Source: Pyrocephalus nanus
Taxonomy: Eukaryota; Chordata; Aves; Passeriformes; Tyrannidae
DNA: 64,000 nucleotides
Direction: 5' to 3'
Assembly (NCBI GenBank): GCA_038380795.1
Contig: CM076264.1
Span: 11,906,001 to 11,970,000, forward strand
A model generated the notes under the pieces. The model made no database searches. It was not told where the DNA came from and was given only the letters and a program-made list of their open reading frames with translations. This document shows positions 8,553 to 19,882 of this stretch, one piece after another. The position numbers were made by a program, and so were the translations under genes. Within the stretch, counting starts at the first letter, position 1. Each line of letters opens with the position of its first letter.

Positions 8553-11500
8553 ATGGAACCGCCAGACAACGGGAAGAGAGACGAGAGGTAGGAATTCATT
8601 GGGTGTCATCTTGACCTCCCAGGTGTTGGGAAAATGTCAAGGTGGTTTCCAAAAAGTAATCCCCCCCTCAGTGCAAGAGTCATAATCCGTGAGGGGGAGA
8701 AGTAAGGAGCTGAGGACTGGTGTGGTATTTGAGAACACGTCAGTGGTGGGGAAGACAAGGCTCTTCCCTTGCAAACTGGGGCACTTGAGAAGAAGAATCT
8801 AGGAATTGTATGTAGACAGTAGACTGGAGTTCCAGGAGAGAGATACCTGCATCCACTATGCCTGCACGCTTTTCCTTCCCCACTGTCCACCAATATTGGA
8901 GCAGGAGATTCCCTTCTTTTGCTGTAGCATTTCACTGATGAGGTGTAGTTGAAAGGAACTGGTTTTCCATGAAGTCACTGTGCTGGGCGTGTGACACAGC
9001 TTTACTGGTGTTTTGCTGTGGGGCTGGTGGAACTGAGTGCAGGCAGATGTGGCTGAGGAGGAACAGGGGATCAGGGCTGCTGTTTTCTGAATTTCTGAGA
9101 CCTTCCTTCTAATTCAATTTATGGGACTGTTTTCAATGCAACTCTACGGTGTCCCAAATCAGCACCTTTCCAAATCTTTGAAAGTGGCACCATCTTCAAA
9201 ATGGCGCATTCCCTTTTTCTCTCCGGTGGAGACTTGGGGCAGAAGTCTGAAGGAAAATGAGAATGGGAGTTGCTCAGGTCAATCACTGCACGGGGATCTG
9301 CCAGCTCATGGGCTTATGACCCCCACCGACTGCTTCTCAATTTGTTTCACAATTAAGTGGGTGGCCAGATTGTCCCTTCCCACCCTTCTTGATGGATGGT
9401 AGCAGGAGTAGAAATAGCTTTTGAGAAAGAGGCATGCTGTCCCTTGTGTGTCTCATTGCTATGTGGGACAGCAAATGCTTGACCCAACTGATTTGTCAGC
9501 TGTAAGCATTCTCTGGATTTCCAAATTACTGCCATGCTGGACATGTGGCCTTGTCTGACAAGCATGGTCTGTGCAGAGAGTATCAATGGGTTGGTAACGA
9601 TGGTGTAAGATGTTGCTCATCTTTTGTCTTTCTCTTTGTGAAAGCTTGTCCAAGAAGAACAGAGACTTGCTTCGTCTTGAGGCGCAAGAGAAGAGGAGAC
9701 GGGAGGCTGCCGGGGAGAAAGAGCGGTTCCCTGGGAAGACTCCCACCTTTGCAAAACCCTACAAGGTACTGGCTGTGGGGAGTGGAGGGGAAGGAGAGGA
9801 AGGAGAGCTGTGTCTTCTGCATGGGGTGTAGCAGACTTGAGCATGGGACAGGCAAACACAGCATCTTCCCATCTGCTGAACTTCAGTTCCTCCGAGGATG
9901 TGCTTAAAGCTCTGCTGGCTGTGCAAGAGAACCATGGACTTGGGGTTGGTCTCCTGTAGGTGGAGGGAGAGTGCTCAAGAGCAGCTTGGCTGCCTGTCTC
10001 TCTGCAGCTGTGGCCATAAAAAAGCACATCTGACCTCGGTGCTCCTGAGGGCTGCAGGTGCATCTGCAAGCTTGGCTTGCAAGGACTGACAGTGGCCAGA
10101 GCAGTCCCGTGTGCTTTGGAGAGGCTGGCAGGATCAAGACCAGCTTGCCTAACTTCACTTGTAGTGATGCATGGGGATCCAGTTAAGATGCTGAGGAATG
10201 CCCCTTGCTGAGCTGGATCTCTTGGGGTGCTACTGAAATTTCCAGCTCTCTCTTCTTGTGTTGCAGACCAAGAAGAGAGATGTCCTGTCAAGGCACATTA
10301 GGAACGTCATGGGCAGTTTTAAGGATTTCAAGGTGTACATGAGACAGAATTTCCAGAAGGTCATATGGATTCCAAAAAAGTTGAAATCCAGATCCCAGAC
10401 CAGGGGCAGGAACCAAGCATGTCATGAACTGAGCTGCAGTCAAACCAAGTCCATTCAGGGCTCAGTGACAGAAGAAAGATTTAAAAATGCTAAGGCATCA
10501 AAATCACCTGAGCTGGAACCTTCCCTGCAGAAAACCAACTCCACCCATGTGCCATCCATTGAGGATATCTGGAGGGTAGGTGCTCTCAAAGAACAGAGCT
10601 CTGTGTTTCCTTCTATTGTGCTTGCATTAAGGTAAGGGGTGGGGCAAAACACACTGCTCCACTTCTATTCACTCTTGATAGCTGCTTCTCTCCATTGTTT
10701 TCCAGGAAATGACCTTCCTATTTTCACATCCCCTGTCTCCACTGCCCATTCCTCCAAAAGCAGAGCCTTCCACATTGCCACGCTCAGCAAAGGTAAACCA
10801 GCCCCTTTTTGCCAGGGCTTTGGTCAGTTTGCAAGAGAGCTTTCTGCCTTCTTCATGTGCTTTCATCTGCTTTGGAGCCCAGTGGGTCTCGAGTGGTCAA
10901 ACTCTTTGAAATGCAGAGGCAGCCTGTGCCTTTGCAGGCAAAGCTCAGCTGCTTCAACAGCAACTCAAGGAAAGCAACTGCCCTTGGGAAGGGGCCTTTA
11001 GTCCTTACTAGCATTTTGGTATTAATCAACTTGCATGCCATGCCTAGAGCAGTTGGTAAGCAAATGTTTGCCGAGTGCCTGCTGCTGCCATGTCAGGAAA
11101 AAACCCAAACAATCTCATGCTGCTTCCTTCTTTCTTGTCTCAGCAAACCAACTCCACCCATGTGCCATCCATTGAGGACATCTTGAGGGTAGGTGCTCTC
11201 AAAGAACAGAGCTCTTTGTTTCCTTCTATTTTGCTTGCATTAGGTAAGGGGGGGGGGGGGGCAAAACACACTGCTTTACTTCTGTTCACTCTTGATAGCT
11301 GCTTCTCTCCATTGTTTTCCAGGAAATGACCTCCTCATTTTCACAGCCCCTGTCTCCTCTGCACATGCCTCCGAACACAGAGCCTTCCAAATTGCCACGC
11401 TCCACACAGGTAAACCAGCCCCTTTTTGCCAGGGCTTTGGTCACTTTACAAGAGAGCTTTCTGCCTCTGGCATGGGCTTTCATCTGCTTTGGAGCCCAGT

Positions 11501-13323
11501 GGATCTCGAGTTGTGAAACAGCTGCTTCCAGGACATTGTTTTGCTCAGAATTAGAACCCATTGTGCTTCAGAGTGTTTTGGAGTGGGCTGAGATGGTGGC
11601 CAGGTTAGACTCTGGGACACTTCCCAGTCAGACTGACAAGCTAGTCAAAGTATTTAGTGCAGTGGGTAACACCTGGGAAACAAATCATTGGTCAAGTGCT
11701 ATTGGGAGAGAGCTGATTTATTTATTTCATTGTCAATATACACTTTGTCCTTTCTTTCTAGGGCACAGACGGCTCTGTAGCTCAGAATCAGGGTAAGTAG
11801 AGATGCCAGGCAAACCCACAGTTTTGTGTGTATTGACAGGTCATTTCGTGTGTGGTGTGGGAAATGTTGTGGACAACATGAGATGTTTACATGGATTAAG
11901 AAGGATGATTTCCTCTGCTTTGTTGCAGAGGGATCAATTTAGAATGGCCTTAGAGACTAAATGTTCATTACCTCGAAATTAAAACAGTATTTCCTTAAGA
12001 AATGCCATTAGGAAACCCCACTGGGAAAGCCCACCAAGTGGTGAACAATCTCAGTGGCAAAGACATCCTGGAAGAAAGTGTCTTTCCAATCTGGTGCTCA
12101 GAGATCATAGGGTGAAACAGGCTACAAGTGAGGCAAATAATGCAACCTCTTCCTGTTTGATGCACAGAGCAGTCTGGCACAGCTTCAGGAACATTGCCGA
12201 GTTCTCGGCCAAGATCACTGTAAGTAACCAGACCCTGGTCCCAGCTCTACTGGACAGTTACTTAAAAGAACGTGTTAGGAATAAATACTGATGCTCCTTG
12301 AGGATTCTGAAGCTTAATTTTTTTTTTCCTCAAGTTTTATCGGTCTGATTTTTGTTAGAAAACTTGAGTGCAGATAATTATTTCTGGATGGACTCATAGA
12401 AAGGTTTAGGTTGGAAAAGGTCTTTAAGATCATCAAGTCCAACCATTAATCCAGCAATGTCAAGTCCACTAAACCATGGAAGAGTTACATTGGCTCTGTT
12501 AAAACCAAAAGAGAACTGAAGAACCCCCCACAAGTATTAATGTCCTACTGTTGGGGAGCAGTGCAGGCTGAGAGTGTGTGAGTCTCTTCCTGTGCAAGGA
12601 TCAGACTCTTCAGCCCTTCCGGCTGGGCCAGGGAGCCTTTTGTGAGGAGCACTCCCTCACGGAGGTTGTTTTGGCAAGCACAGCCCAAATCTTGTTCAGT
12701 GTCTGCTGCTTGAGGGTTTATCTGCCTTGGCTGATATTCATCTTCTGGTTGTCTTTCAGTTGGCTCCTGCATGACCTGCACCTCAGTGATAGTGAGGAGA
12801 GTGAGGACAACCAAGTCAGTTTGGGATGTTGTACACACCAGGCACACACACATGCCTTGGACTCATCTCAACTTGTTGTATTGTTCTGAGTTCCTTCAGC
12901 TAACCTTTCCTTCCCCTCTCTTCTATGTCTTTGTGACCAAAACAGCTTGTTGAAAAGCCTTCTTCTCCACTTGCTGGTCCAAGCTCCTCATCCCCGGACA
13001 CCAGTGACTCAGAGAGCTCCTGGGGCTCAGAGACCCGCCACACCGTGGGTACCAAAAGGCCTGGCAAGCCCCTGGTGCACAACAGGGCCAAGAGATGCCG
13101 GAGGGAGGACAGCGAGCCTGATCCATTGGAGATCAGAGCCCAGTGTTCCAGGGACAAGCAGGTAGTCAGACATAGAGTGAAGCCGGAATCAACTTATCTT
13201 GAGCTTGATGTGAACTTTCAAAACCTGAGTGATTTTGTTTTGCTTTTTTCTTTCTTCGTGTTAGAGGAGACAGATGTGAAGATTAAAGTGAGTCTTCAGA
13301 AAGCAAAGACTGCAATAAAGTGA
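8553..13323 (+). CDS. AFF1-like: AFF1-like gene copy 1 (two ELL modules, deleted large exon)
   Basis: Predicted AF4/FMR2-family nuclear scaffold. Exons: 8523-8587 (ATG 8553), 9645-9765, 10267-10575, 10706-10792, 11144-11188, 11323-11409, 11762-11792, 12168-12219, 12760-12814, and a terminal exon from 12946. The ATG has A at -3 and G at +4, and an in-frame TGA lies 24 bases upstream, so the start is firm. A 726-bp net deletion fuses the large exon to former intron, so the frame reads through to TGA 13321-13323, about 399 residues in all. A new CAG|GT donor at 13161/13162 could instead splice it out in phase. The first ELL-binding motif reads IEDIWR here, where the other copies have IEDILR: a Leu to Trp change at a core position. 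A C-terminal-domain exon remnant sits at 13660-13754 but cannot be reached in frame from either end point. No stop interrupts the other exons. Confidence 0.8.
8890..9300 (+). other. 411-bp optional segment of intron 1, copy 1
   Basis: Present in copies 1, 3, 4 and 6 and absent from copies 2 and 5, where the flanks meet at a shared CCA. I recognise no transposon signature in it and no coding potential. Whether it was inserted or deleted is undetermined. Confidence 0.8.
10576..11188 (+). repeat. 613-bp internal duplication of ELL-module exons, copy 1
   Basis: The 613 bases after exon 3 hold one EMT exon (10706-10792), an intron and a second 45-bp exon (11144-11188) that repeats the last 15 codons of exon 3. 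The block is then followed by a second EMT exon. Both ends fall at the same point after the IEDI(L/W)R codons, so the duplication adds exactly 44 codons and keeps phase. Confidence 0.9.
12385..12480 (-). mobile_element. CR1 fragment, intron of copy 1
   Basis: Same antisense CR1 tail, with the GGTTTAGG variant shared by copies 1 to 4. Confidence 0.78.
13191..13202 (+). other. Deletion junction in large exon, copy 1
   Basis: Exon sequence equivalent to copy 0 up to about 2114 is followed by 12 bases absent from the long form, then by sequence equivalent to copy 0 from 2853. About 738 bases were lost and 12 gained (net 726): the second half of the exon, its donor and most of the next intron. 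Filler of this kind is typical of end joining; that mechanism is inferred. Confidence 0.8.
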
Positions 13324-14019
13324 AGTGAGTACACAGTGGTGGGATGTCAGAAAGATGCCGAAATCCAAGTCTCTCTTAAAAAGGGGGAGGTGAAGGACTG
13401 TATCTCCTGTCCTACTACTCCAGAGTTTGCTTCTAAGATAAGATGCCTTCTGAAACCTCATTTCCTTGAGATTTGCCTTTACACAATGTGCAGTAGGAAG
13501 GCTGTAAAAAGGCTCACAGTAATGAGGCAGTTGCTGAAATTCTCAAGGCTTTGCAAGTGCCCTTTGAATAAAGTAACTGGATTTGCTGACTGTCCTCTGT
13601 CAGATGTGCCTGTTGTATGAAACCAACCAATGGTTTTCTCTCTGCCTCTCTTTTTCCAGAGATCTTGGCTGAAGTCAGAAGAGAGACCTGGGCTCTGGTA
13701 TTGACCAGCAGCCAGACCGACCTGTTCCACTCCACCAGACAGGGATTACAGTGACTGAGACTGGAAGAAAACGGGACCAAAATGTTTCTCCAGGACATCA
13801 AATCCCTTCCAGTTTTTTGTAGTTGTGAAGCCTTAGGAAGTTAGAAGCTTAGTTTAGTAATCTATGAAGCCATAGAAACTTAGGAAATTATCTTAACTAT
13901 TTTTGAAGACTTCGAAGCTTAGTTTCGGATTTTTTTTTGAATTTTTCTAAAACGCACCTTGAAATTTTTTGCAATTTGTAGACATAGGAGCTTAGAAGCT
14001 TAGTGTAGTTAGTGTTTTC

Positions 14020-14025
14020 AATAAA
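14020..14025 (+). promoter_or_regulatory. Poly(A) signal, copy 1
   Basis: AATAAA after the C-terminal exon remnant, in the same context as in copy 0. Confidence 0.6.
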
Positions 14026-15867
14026 ATACCCCCAGCCAAAAATAGAAATTGTTTAGTTATATTTTTTTTAATTGTTCAGAAAGCACCTGCCTGCAAAAAT
14101 GTTTTAAATAAAGTGGAAATTTTATTTTTCCATTGGGAAAACTTTGCACTGTGTTTTTTTCGGGTAGTTCTTTCACCTGCTTTTAAAACTGCAAAGTGCA
14201 GTGAATTGTCTGAATGGGCCAATGTACTGATGGTCTATAAACATTTCCCTTATGAGCAACCAACAGGACAATCATCACACATATTGCTGACAAGGACATC
14301 TGCCTCCAGAGGCTATTCTGTGACATCCCACAGGCTGCAGTAGTTGTGTGCCCAGAGAACATGCCAGAGGAATGTTTTCCAAGCTCTCGCGCACATCCAA
14401 CGCCCTCAGCACTCGAAGTGAGTTACTGAGGCTCTTGCTCCCTTTCAGCCTTGGAAGCCCCAAGCTGGGGTGGCAAATGACAAGGTGTGTTTGGAAACAG
14501 CTCTGCCCATCTTCTGGGGCAGAGGGAGGTCACTCATGGGCTCCTTCTCAGCCACACTACAGGGTGGGCCCAGATACTTAGAAACCTGTCAAGGGAACAC
14601 AGAAGGGAATAATGAGCTGCTTGCAAGTATTTCTCCCTTGTCACAGTAACTGTGAAGGCAGCATCCCCAGCACTGGTGTGTTCAGTAAGATGACACCCTC
14701 CTCCACCCAAAGATTTCCTGTGGTGTGACAGCACATTCAGCCAATCCTCATATCCAAAAGTGTGCCTTAGTCCTCTGGTCCTCTCACATCCCTCACCCTG
14801 TCTCTGACAGACCCGTGGGAGTGGTGAAGAGAAGGATGGTATCCCAAAACAAGTGTGTTTACAAGGGAGAATTTTCTCCCTTTTGCACATCATTTCATGA
14901 GGTAGAACAGGTCTGCACATGTGCAGCATTTCCCCCCTTTGTAAAATACCTGTTCATGGGTTTGAGGCTCATCAAAAGGGACAGGAAATAAACACCAGCA
15001 AAATGTCAGCATTTCCAAAAGTAGTTTCTGTAGCAGTGGTTACAGTCTGGTCGAGAGGGGTGGTTGCAGTCCAGTCGAGGTTTTGCTCCTCCTCTAGATC
15101 CCATGAGTGGTACCAAAAAACCCAAGACCCCAAGATTATATACCCTCAGGTTCAGGCAGGAAGGCTCAGCACCTCCCCCAGGCCAGGGAGTTCCACAATG
15201 GGTGACTGTGAGTTAAGGGTGTGAGGACAGGAACATCCTCCTGTCTCACAGGCCTCTCAATGCCCAGCTTACAGCCTGAGGGGTCAGGTGTGCTCTGGGC
15301 AGCTGCTGCCAATGCTCTATTGTTAACAGTTTCTGGGAAATGACATAGAAGGTTTAGAATACACAGTTTGGGTTATACCCACCCAGGGATGAACTGGTCC
15401 CAGCTGCTCTAACTAGAGCAGTGCCAGGCGGGATTTGGTTTCACACAGGCGCCCTCAGCTCCAGAGCCACCATGCCAGGGCCATGGCTGCAGCTCCATCC
15501 CCTTTCCCAGCAGCCCTGCAGGCTCCATGGTGACCCTTCCCCACTGCCAGAGCCTGCTGTTGTTCAGGTGTCCCCTTGCCATCTTTGCTGCGTCATCAGA
15601 CACTTTTTGCCCTCTGCTTCCCTTCCAGAGTCTGCCAATTAAATAACCCTTAGGAACAGCAGAATGAAACTTTCAGGTGCCAGACCTGAAAGTGTTGCCC
15701 CTTGTTCTTTGGCATCATTGTCTCACACTCCTGGAGGAATGTGTGCCTTCACTGGAGAGACACAAGCAAGGTGGAGACGAAAAACACGGTTGTGAGAGAT
15801 GAGGATGAAGAAAGATACCAAAAATGGAGACAGAATCTGCAAGATTCCTTGGATGAAGAAGCCTCTA

Positions 15868-16268
15868 TGTGACAACATTATGGACTGATATTATGGACTG
15901 TTGCAGTATTCTAGTTTTTAGTGTTTAGTGTTGTTTAGTGTATCTTCTCCTCACCTTGTACCTCCATAGTTTTTTGTAAATTTTCCTAGTTGTTTTTTCC
16001 CTTATATTCTCCTTTTTCTTATTGGCTGTTTAATGCCGCAGTGCAGATACTCCTTAAAAGGTTCTGCCTCTCCCATTTTCTCCTTATAAAGATGTGTTCC
16101 TCCACTATCCTTCCTTATGCAGATCCTCTTTGCATGGTTCTACCCAGTTACACCTCCAGTTTCACAAAGTTCAGCTCATGCCCTATATAAGGCCAGGGCC
16201 AGTGTAATAAAGTGCCGCCTAGCCTTCACCCACACCATGAGGAGGTAGCTTTTTTCTGCTCGGGCCCC
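15868..16268 (+). mobile_element. LTR-like remnant, short spacer 1 (3' end deleted)
   Basis: Same element with TATATAA at 16184-16190 and a perfect AATAAA at 16206-16211. It is cut by the 1,264-bp deletion at GGGCCCC 16262-16268. It is visibly more diverged from the long-spacer version than the flanking DNA is. Confidence 0.45.
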
Positions 16269-16328
16269 ACAAAATGCGCAAGTCACAGAATTTCGGTTTC
16301 TGCCACTTGTTTTCCTTGAATGCCTCTG

Positions 16329-16647
16329 CTCCCGCCGCCTTTGGGCAAAGCAGCTGCATGTCTGGCGCTGGTAGCTGAGGGTTCCCTCAGTGGCTGCTCC
16401 GTCTCAGCCGCCGGGCAGGGGCCGGGGGGCTCGGTGGCACAGGGCTGTGCTGTGCCCCCGTCTTGGGGACGTGCCGTGTCCTGAGGTTGGGAAGTGCCGA
16501 GTTGTCCCGTTGGAGTGGGGGGTGTGGGCGGGGCCCGCCAGGGTTGTGTGATTGTGACATCCAGGTGACAGCGGGGCAGCTGCCGAGGGCAGAGCCCGTC
16601 CCTGGGCAGCACTGCGAGGTGTGCGGCCGCACGGATCGCAGCGCAGC
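16329..16647 (+). promoter_or_regulatory. GC-rich block upstream of copy 2
   Basis: Nearly identical to the block before copy 1, even though the neighbouring minisatellite and LTR parts differ, so it may be under constraint or conversion. Confidence 0.4.
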
Positions 16648-16797
16648 TCTCGCTCCGAGAGGTGTTGGCTGTTTGGAAAGCGAGTGTTTGTCTGAACATC
16701 CATTCTGTGAGGTGTTCAGTCTTTAAAAACCCTCTCTTTATCAGGATTGTCACTCTGTGACACATTCCCTGTCTGGAAAGTCTGTTTGTGCAAGGTA
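16648..16797 (+). repeat. 50-bp minisatellite, three units (short spacer 1)
   Basis: Begins with the same CTCGCTCCGAGAGGTGTTGG edge as the seven-unit array and ends with the same final unit type. The middle units are missing. Confidence 0.85.
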
Positions 16798-17146
16798 ATT
16801 CCCTGCTTGTCTGGAAGGGAGGGGAAAAAGGGCAGGTATTTCTGTTTCTGCTCCCTTCCATCCCTTTAGATCAGCAGGAACAGCTTCACATCCAGATTCT
16901 TACTACTGCCTCTACAAGCTGAGAACAATTGTCTCTCAAAGAAGTTGTCTCCTCAAGGAAATTAATTCTTATTATTACCCAGCCTGCAGTGAGACAAATG
17001 AATTTCAAGTGGAGAGGAAGGTTCCGGGAGGGCTTGCTGCTGCTTCAGCTTTAAATTTCAGTGTCTCTGAGGAGTAGGATAGCCATGAAATCCCTTGCAA
17101 AGGAGGCTGATACTGGCAGTGCAAAGGCCCCTTGGCTCTGGCCCGG

Positions 17147-18013
17147 CTGTCCCTTCAAAGAACTGAATACCTGCAAAGACATCAGGTTTTTCCCCCACTG
17201 TCAAGGTTAGCAATGGCAGCGTTGAAGGGAAGAGAAGCTCTTGACCTGAGCTCATAGAGTTCAAGCTTCCAGGCAGCTTCCAAGTTCAATTAGAGCAGCT
17301 GTTTGTTGTGTCTGTACAGTCACACAGGACAGGAGCTCGTAAGGAAAACCTTGGCATCTTGGAGTCCCCTGAAACAGCAGTTTGTGGGGAGCTGCAGGGA
17401 AAGATGCAACACTCCTCACTGAAAGGGAGTGAAGCAACCAAGTGTTTGAAGCTTTCTGAGAAACAAGCCCAAATACCAAGCAGTAACAAAGAATAAAGAG
17501 TTGCTTTTAGAAGAAGAAAAGCCCTCCTACCTAAATTGTCCAGCTAGGCTAGTGGGCACCAGGGAGGAAAGCTTGTGTTCCTAAACACAGCTTGGTTGCA
17601 AAAGCATTTGCAGGTTGTGGAAAAAATAATGCCAGGTTAACGAGGCCCACACAGCCTGAAATTCACGGGGCATCAGGGTGGCTGAAAACCTGGTCCTGTC
17701 AAAGGTGTTTGCAAAAGTCTTGGATTGTTTCATGAAGGCTTGCTGTCACTGCTGGCTGCTCACAGGTTTATAGCTGTGTTAAGGATAAGCTGGGCACAGA
17801 GCAGGCTTCCCTCCCACACTGTTTAGTCCCATGTGTGTGAGTATCTCTGTCCACCTAAGTTAGGACAACGGGAGGCCCATCCAACAGAAGTTGAAAGAAA
17901 GCTGGAACGACTTCTTCCAGTGCGCGCTTCCCAATTGTGTCACCTTTTGTTTTTTCTTTTTCCATTCCAGTGGGCACTTTGTTCTTTTGAGGCAGTTGAT
18001 TTAGCAGCCAAGG
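17147..18013. other. 866-bp segment specific to short spacers (first)
   Basis: Replaces about 77 bases (8222-8298) of the long type. It holds a 62-codon open frame at 17308-17496 that ends on an AATAAAG, and a strong acceptor-like polypyrimidine tract before TGGGCACTTT at about 17970. I recognise neither a transposon nor a protein. It could be ancestral spacer lost from the long type. Confidence 0.55.
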
Positions 18014-19882
18014 TTCTGGTTTTCATGATTCTGAGGAGGGAACAAATAGGACATGCTTCCTTGCTTTCAGATCCCTACTCTCATCCTCGTGTGTGTGTCT
18101 ATCCCTTCAGCTTCTGAGCTGCAGGCTGAGGGGGTGTCCGACAGGATTCCCACCTGTCGTGGCCTGTGTCTTTCTGTGGCTTGCACCATTGTTATCTGAT
18201 GATCCCTTCCCTGATGAATTACCTGGTTTTTGTCTTCTAGAGAATCTGACTCAAACTGGAGTCATTCATAATGGAACCGCCAGACAACGGGAAGAGCGAC
18301 GAGAGGTAGGAATTCATTGGGTGTCATCTTGACCTCCCAGGTGTTGGGAAAATGTCAAGGTGGTTTCCAAAAAGTAATCTCCCCCTCAGTGCAAGAGTCA
18401 TAATCCCTGAGGGGGAGAAGTAAGGAGCTGATGAGTGGTGTGGTATTTGAGAACACGTCAGTGGTGGGGAAGACAAGGCTCTTCCCTTGCAAACTGGGGC
18501 ACTTGAGAAGAAGAATCTAGGAATTGTATGTAGACAGTAGACTGGAGTTCCAGGAGAGAGATACCTGCATCCACTATGCCTGCACGCTTTTCCTTCCCCA
18601 GTGTCCACCAGCTCATGTGCTTATGACCCCCACTGACTGCTTCTCAATTTGGTTCACAATTAGGTGGGTGGCCAGTTTGTCCCTTCCCACCCTTCTTGAT
18701 GGATGGTAGCAGGAGTAGAAATAGCTTTTGAGAAAGAGGCATGCTGTCCCTTGTGTGTCTCATTGCTATGTGGGACAGCAAATGCTTGACCCAACTGATT
18801 TGTCAGCTGTAAGCATTCTCTGGATTTCCAAATTACTGCCATGCTGGACATGTGGCCTTGTCTGACAAGCATGGTCTGTGCAGAGAGTATCAATGGGTTG
18901 GTAACGATGGTGTAAGATGTTGCTCATCTTTTCTCTTTCTCTTTGTGAAAGCTTGTCCAAGAAGAACAGAGACTTGCTTCGTCTTGAGGCACAAGAGAAG
19001 AGGAGACGGGAGGCTGCCGGGGAGAAAGAGCGGTTCCCTGGGAAGACTCCCACCTTTGCAAAACCCTACAAGGTACTGGCCGTGGGGAGTGGAGGGGAAG
19101 GAGAGGAAGGAGAGCTGTGTCTTCTGCATGGGGTGTAGCAGACTTGAGCATGGGACAGGCAAACACAGCATCTTCCCATCTGCTGAACTTCAGTTCCTCC
19201 GAGGATGTGCTTAAAGCTCTGCTGGCTGTGCAAGAGCACCATGGACTTGGGGTTGGTCTCCTGTAGGTGGAGGGAGAGTGCTCAAGAGCAGCTTGGCTGC
19301 CTGTCTCTCTGCAGCTGTGGCCATAAAAAAGCACATCTGACCTTGGTGCTCCTGAGGGCTGCAAGTGCATCTGCAAGCTTGGCTTGCAAGGACTGACAGT
19401 GGCCAGAGCAGTCCCGTGTGCTTTGGAGAGGCTGGCAGGATCAAGACCAGCTTGCCTAACTTCACTTGTAGTGATGCATGGGGATCCAGTTAAGATGCTG
19501 AGGAATGCCCCTTGCTGAGCTGGATCTCTTGGGGTGCTACTGAAATTTCCATCTCTCTCTTCTTGTGTTGCAGACCAAGAAGAGAGATGTCCTGTCAAGG
19601 CACATTAGGAACGTCATGGGCAGTTTTAAGGATTTCAAGGTGTACATGAGACAGAATTTCCAGAAGGTCATATGGATTCCAAAAAAGTTGAAATCCAGAT
19701 CCCAGACCAGGGGCAGGAACCAAGCATGTCATGAACTGAGCTGCAGTCAAACCAAGTCCATTCAGGCCTCAGTGACAGAAGAAAGATTTAAAAATGCTAA
19801 GGCATCAAAATGACCTGAGCTGGAACCTTCCCTGCAGAAAACCAACTCCACCCATGTGCCATCCATTGAGGATATTTTGAGG

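Larger units (their letters stand above)
14026..18240. other. Short-type spacer between copies 1 and 2
   Basis: Same order as the long type, but the LTR-like segment is joined directly to the GC-rich side at 16262-16268, the minisatellite is down to three units, and 17147-18013 replaces about 77 bases of the long type. Nothing coding is recognised in 14026-15867. Confidence 0.8.

Noticed and set aside
9645..9765. Second open frame through exons 1 and 2 (ACPRRTETC...)
   Set aside because: It meets a stop early in exon 3, whereas the MEPPDNG frame continues through ten exons and matches AFF1.
9617..10291. 224-codon minus-strand ORF, repeated in every unit
   Set aside because: It lies opposite exon 2 and intron 2 of the AFF1-like gene, crosses real splice sites, and has no recognisable domain. 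Its recurrence only reflects the array.
11931..11981. Possible exon after TTTGTTGCAG between exons 7 and 8 (RDQFRMALETK)
   Set aside because: It has an acceptor-like start but no GT donor before the stop, and exon 7 to exon 8 already joins in phase with AFF-like spacing.
8553..13323. Inner centromere protein (INCENP)-like identity
   Set aside because: The basic, charged segments first suggested INCENP, but no IN-box or CEN-box is present, while the ordered AFF1 motifs in five separate exons fit much better.
16283..16861. 192-codon minus-strand ORF across the GC-rich block
   Set aside because: Low stop density follows from G+C content; the product is a proline/threonine-rich low-complexity run without an exon structure.
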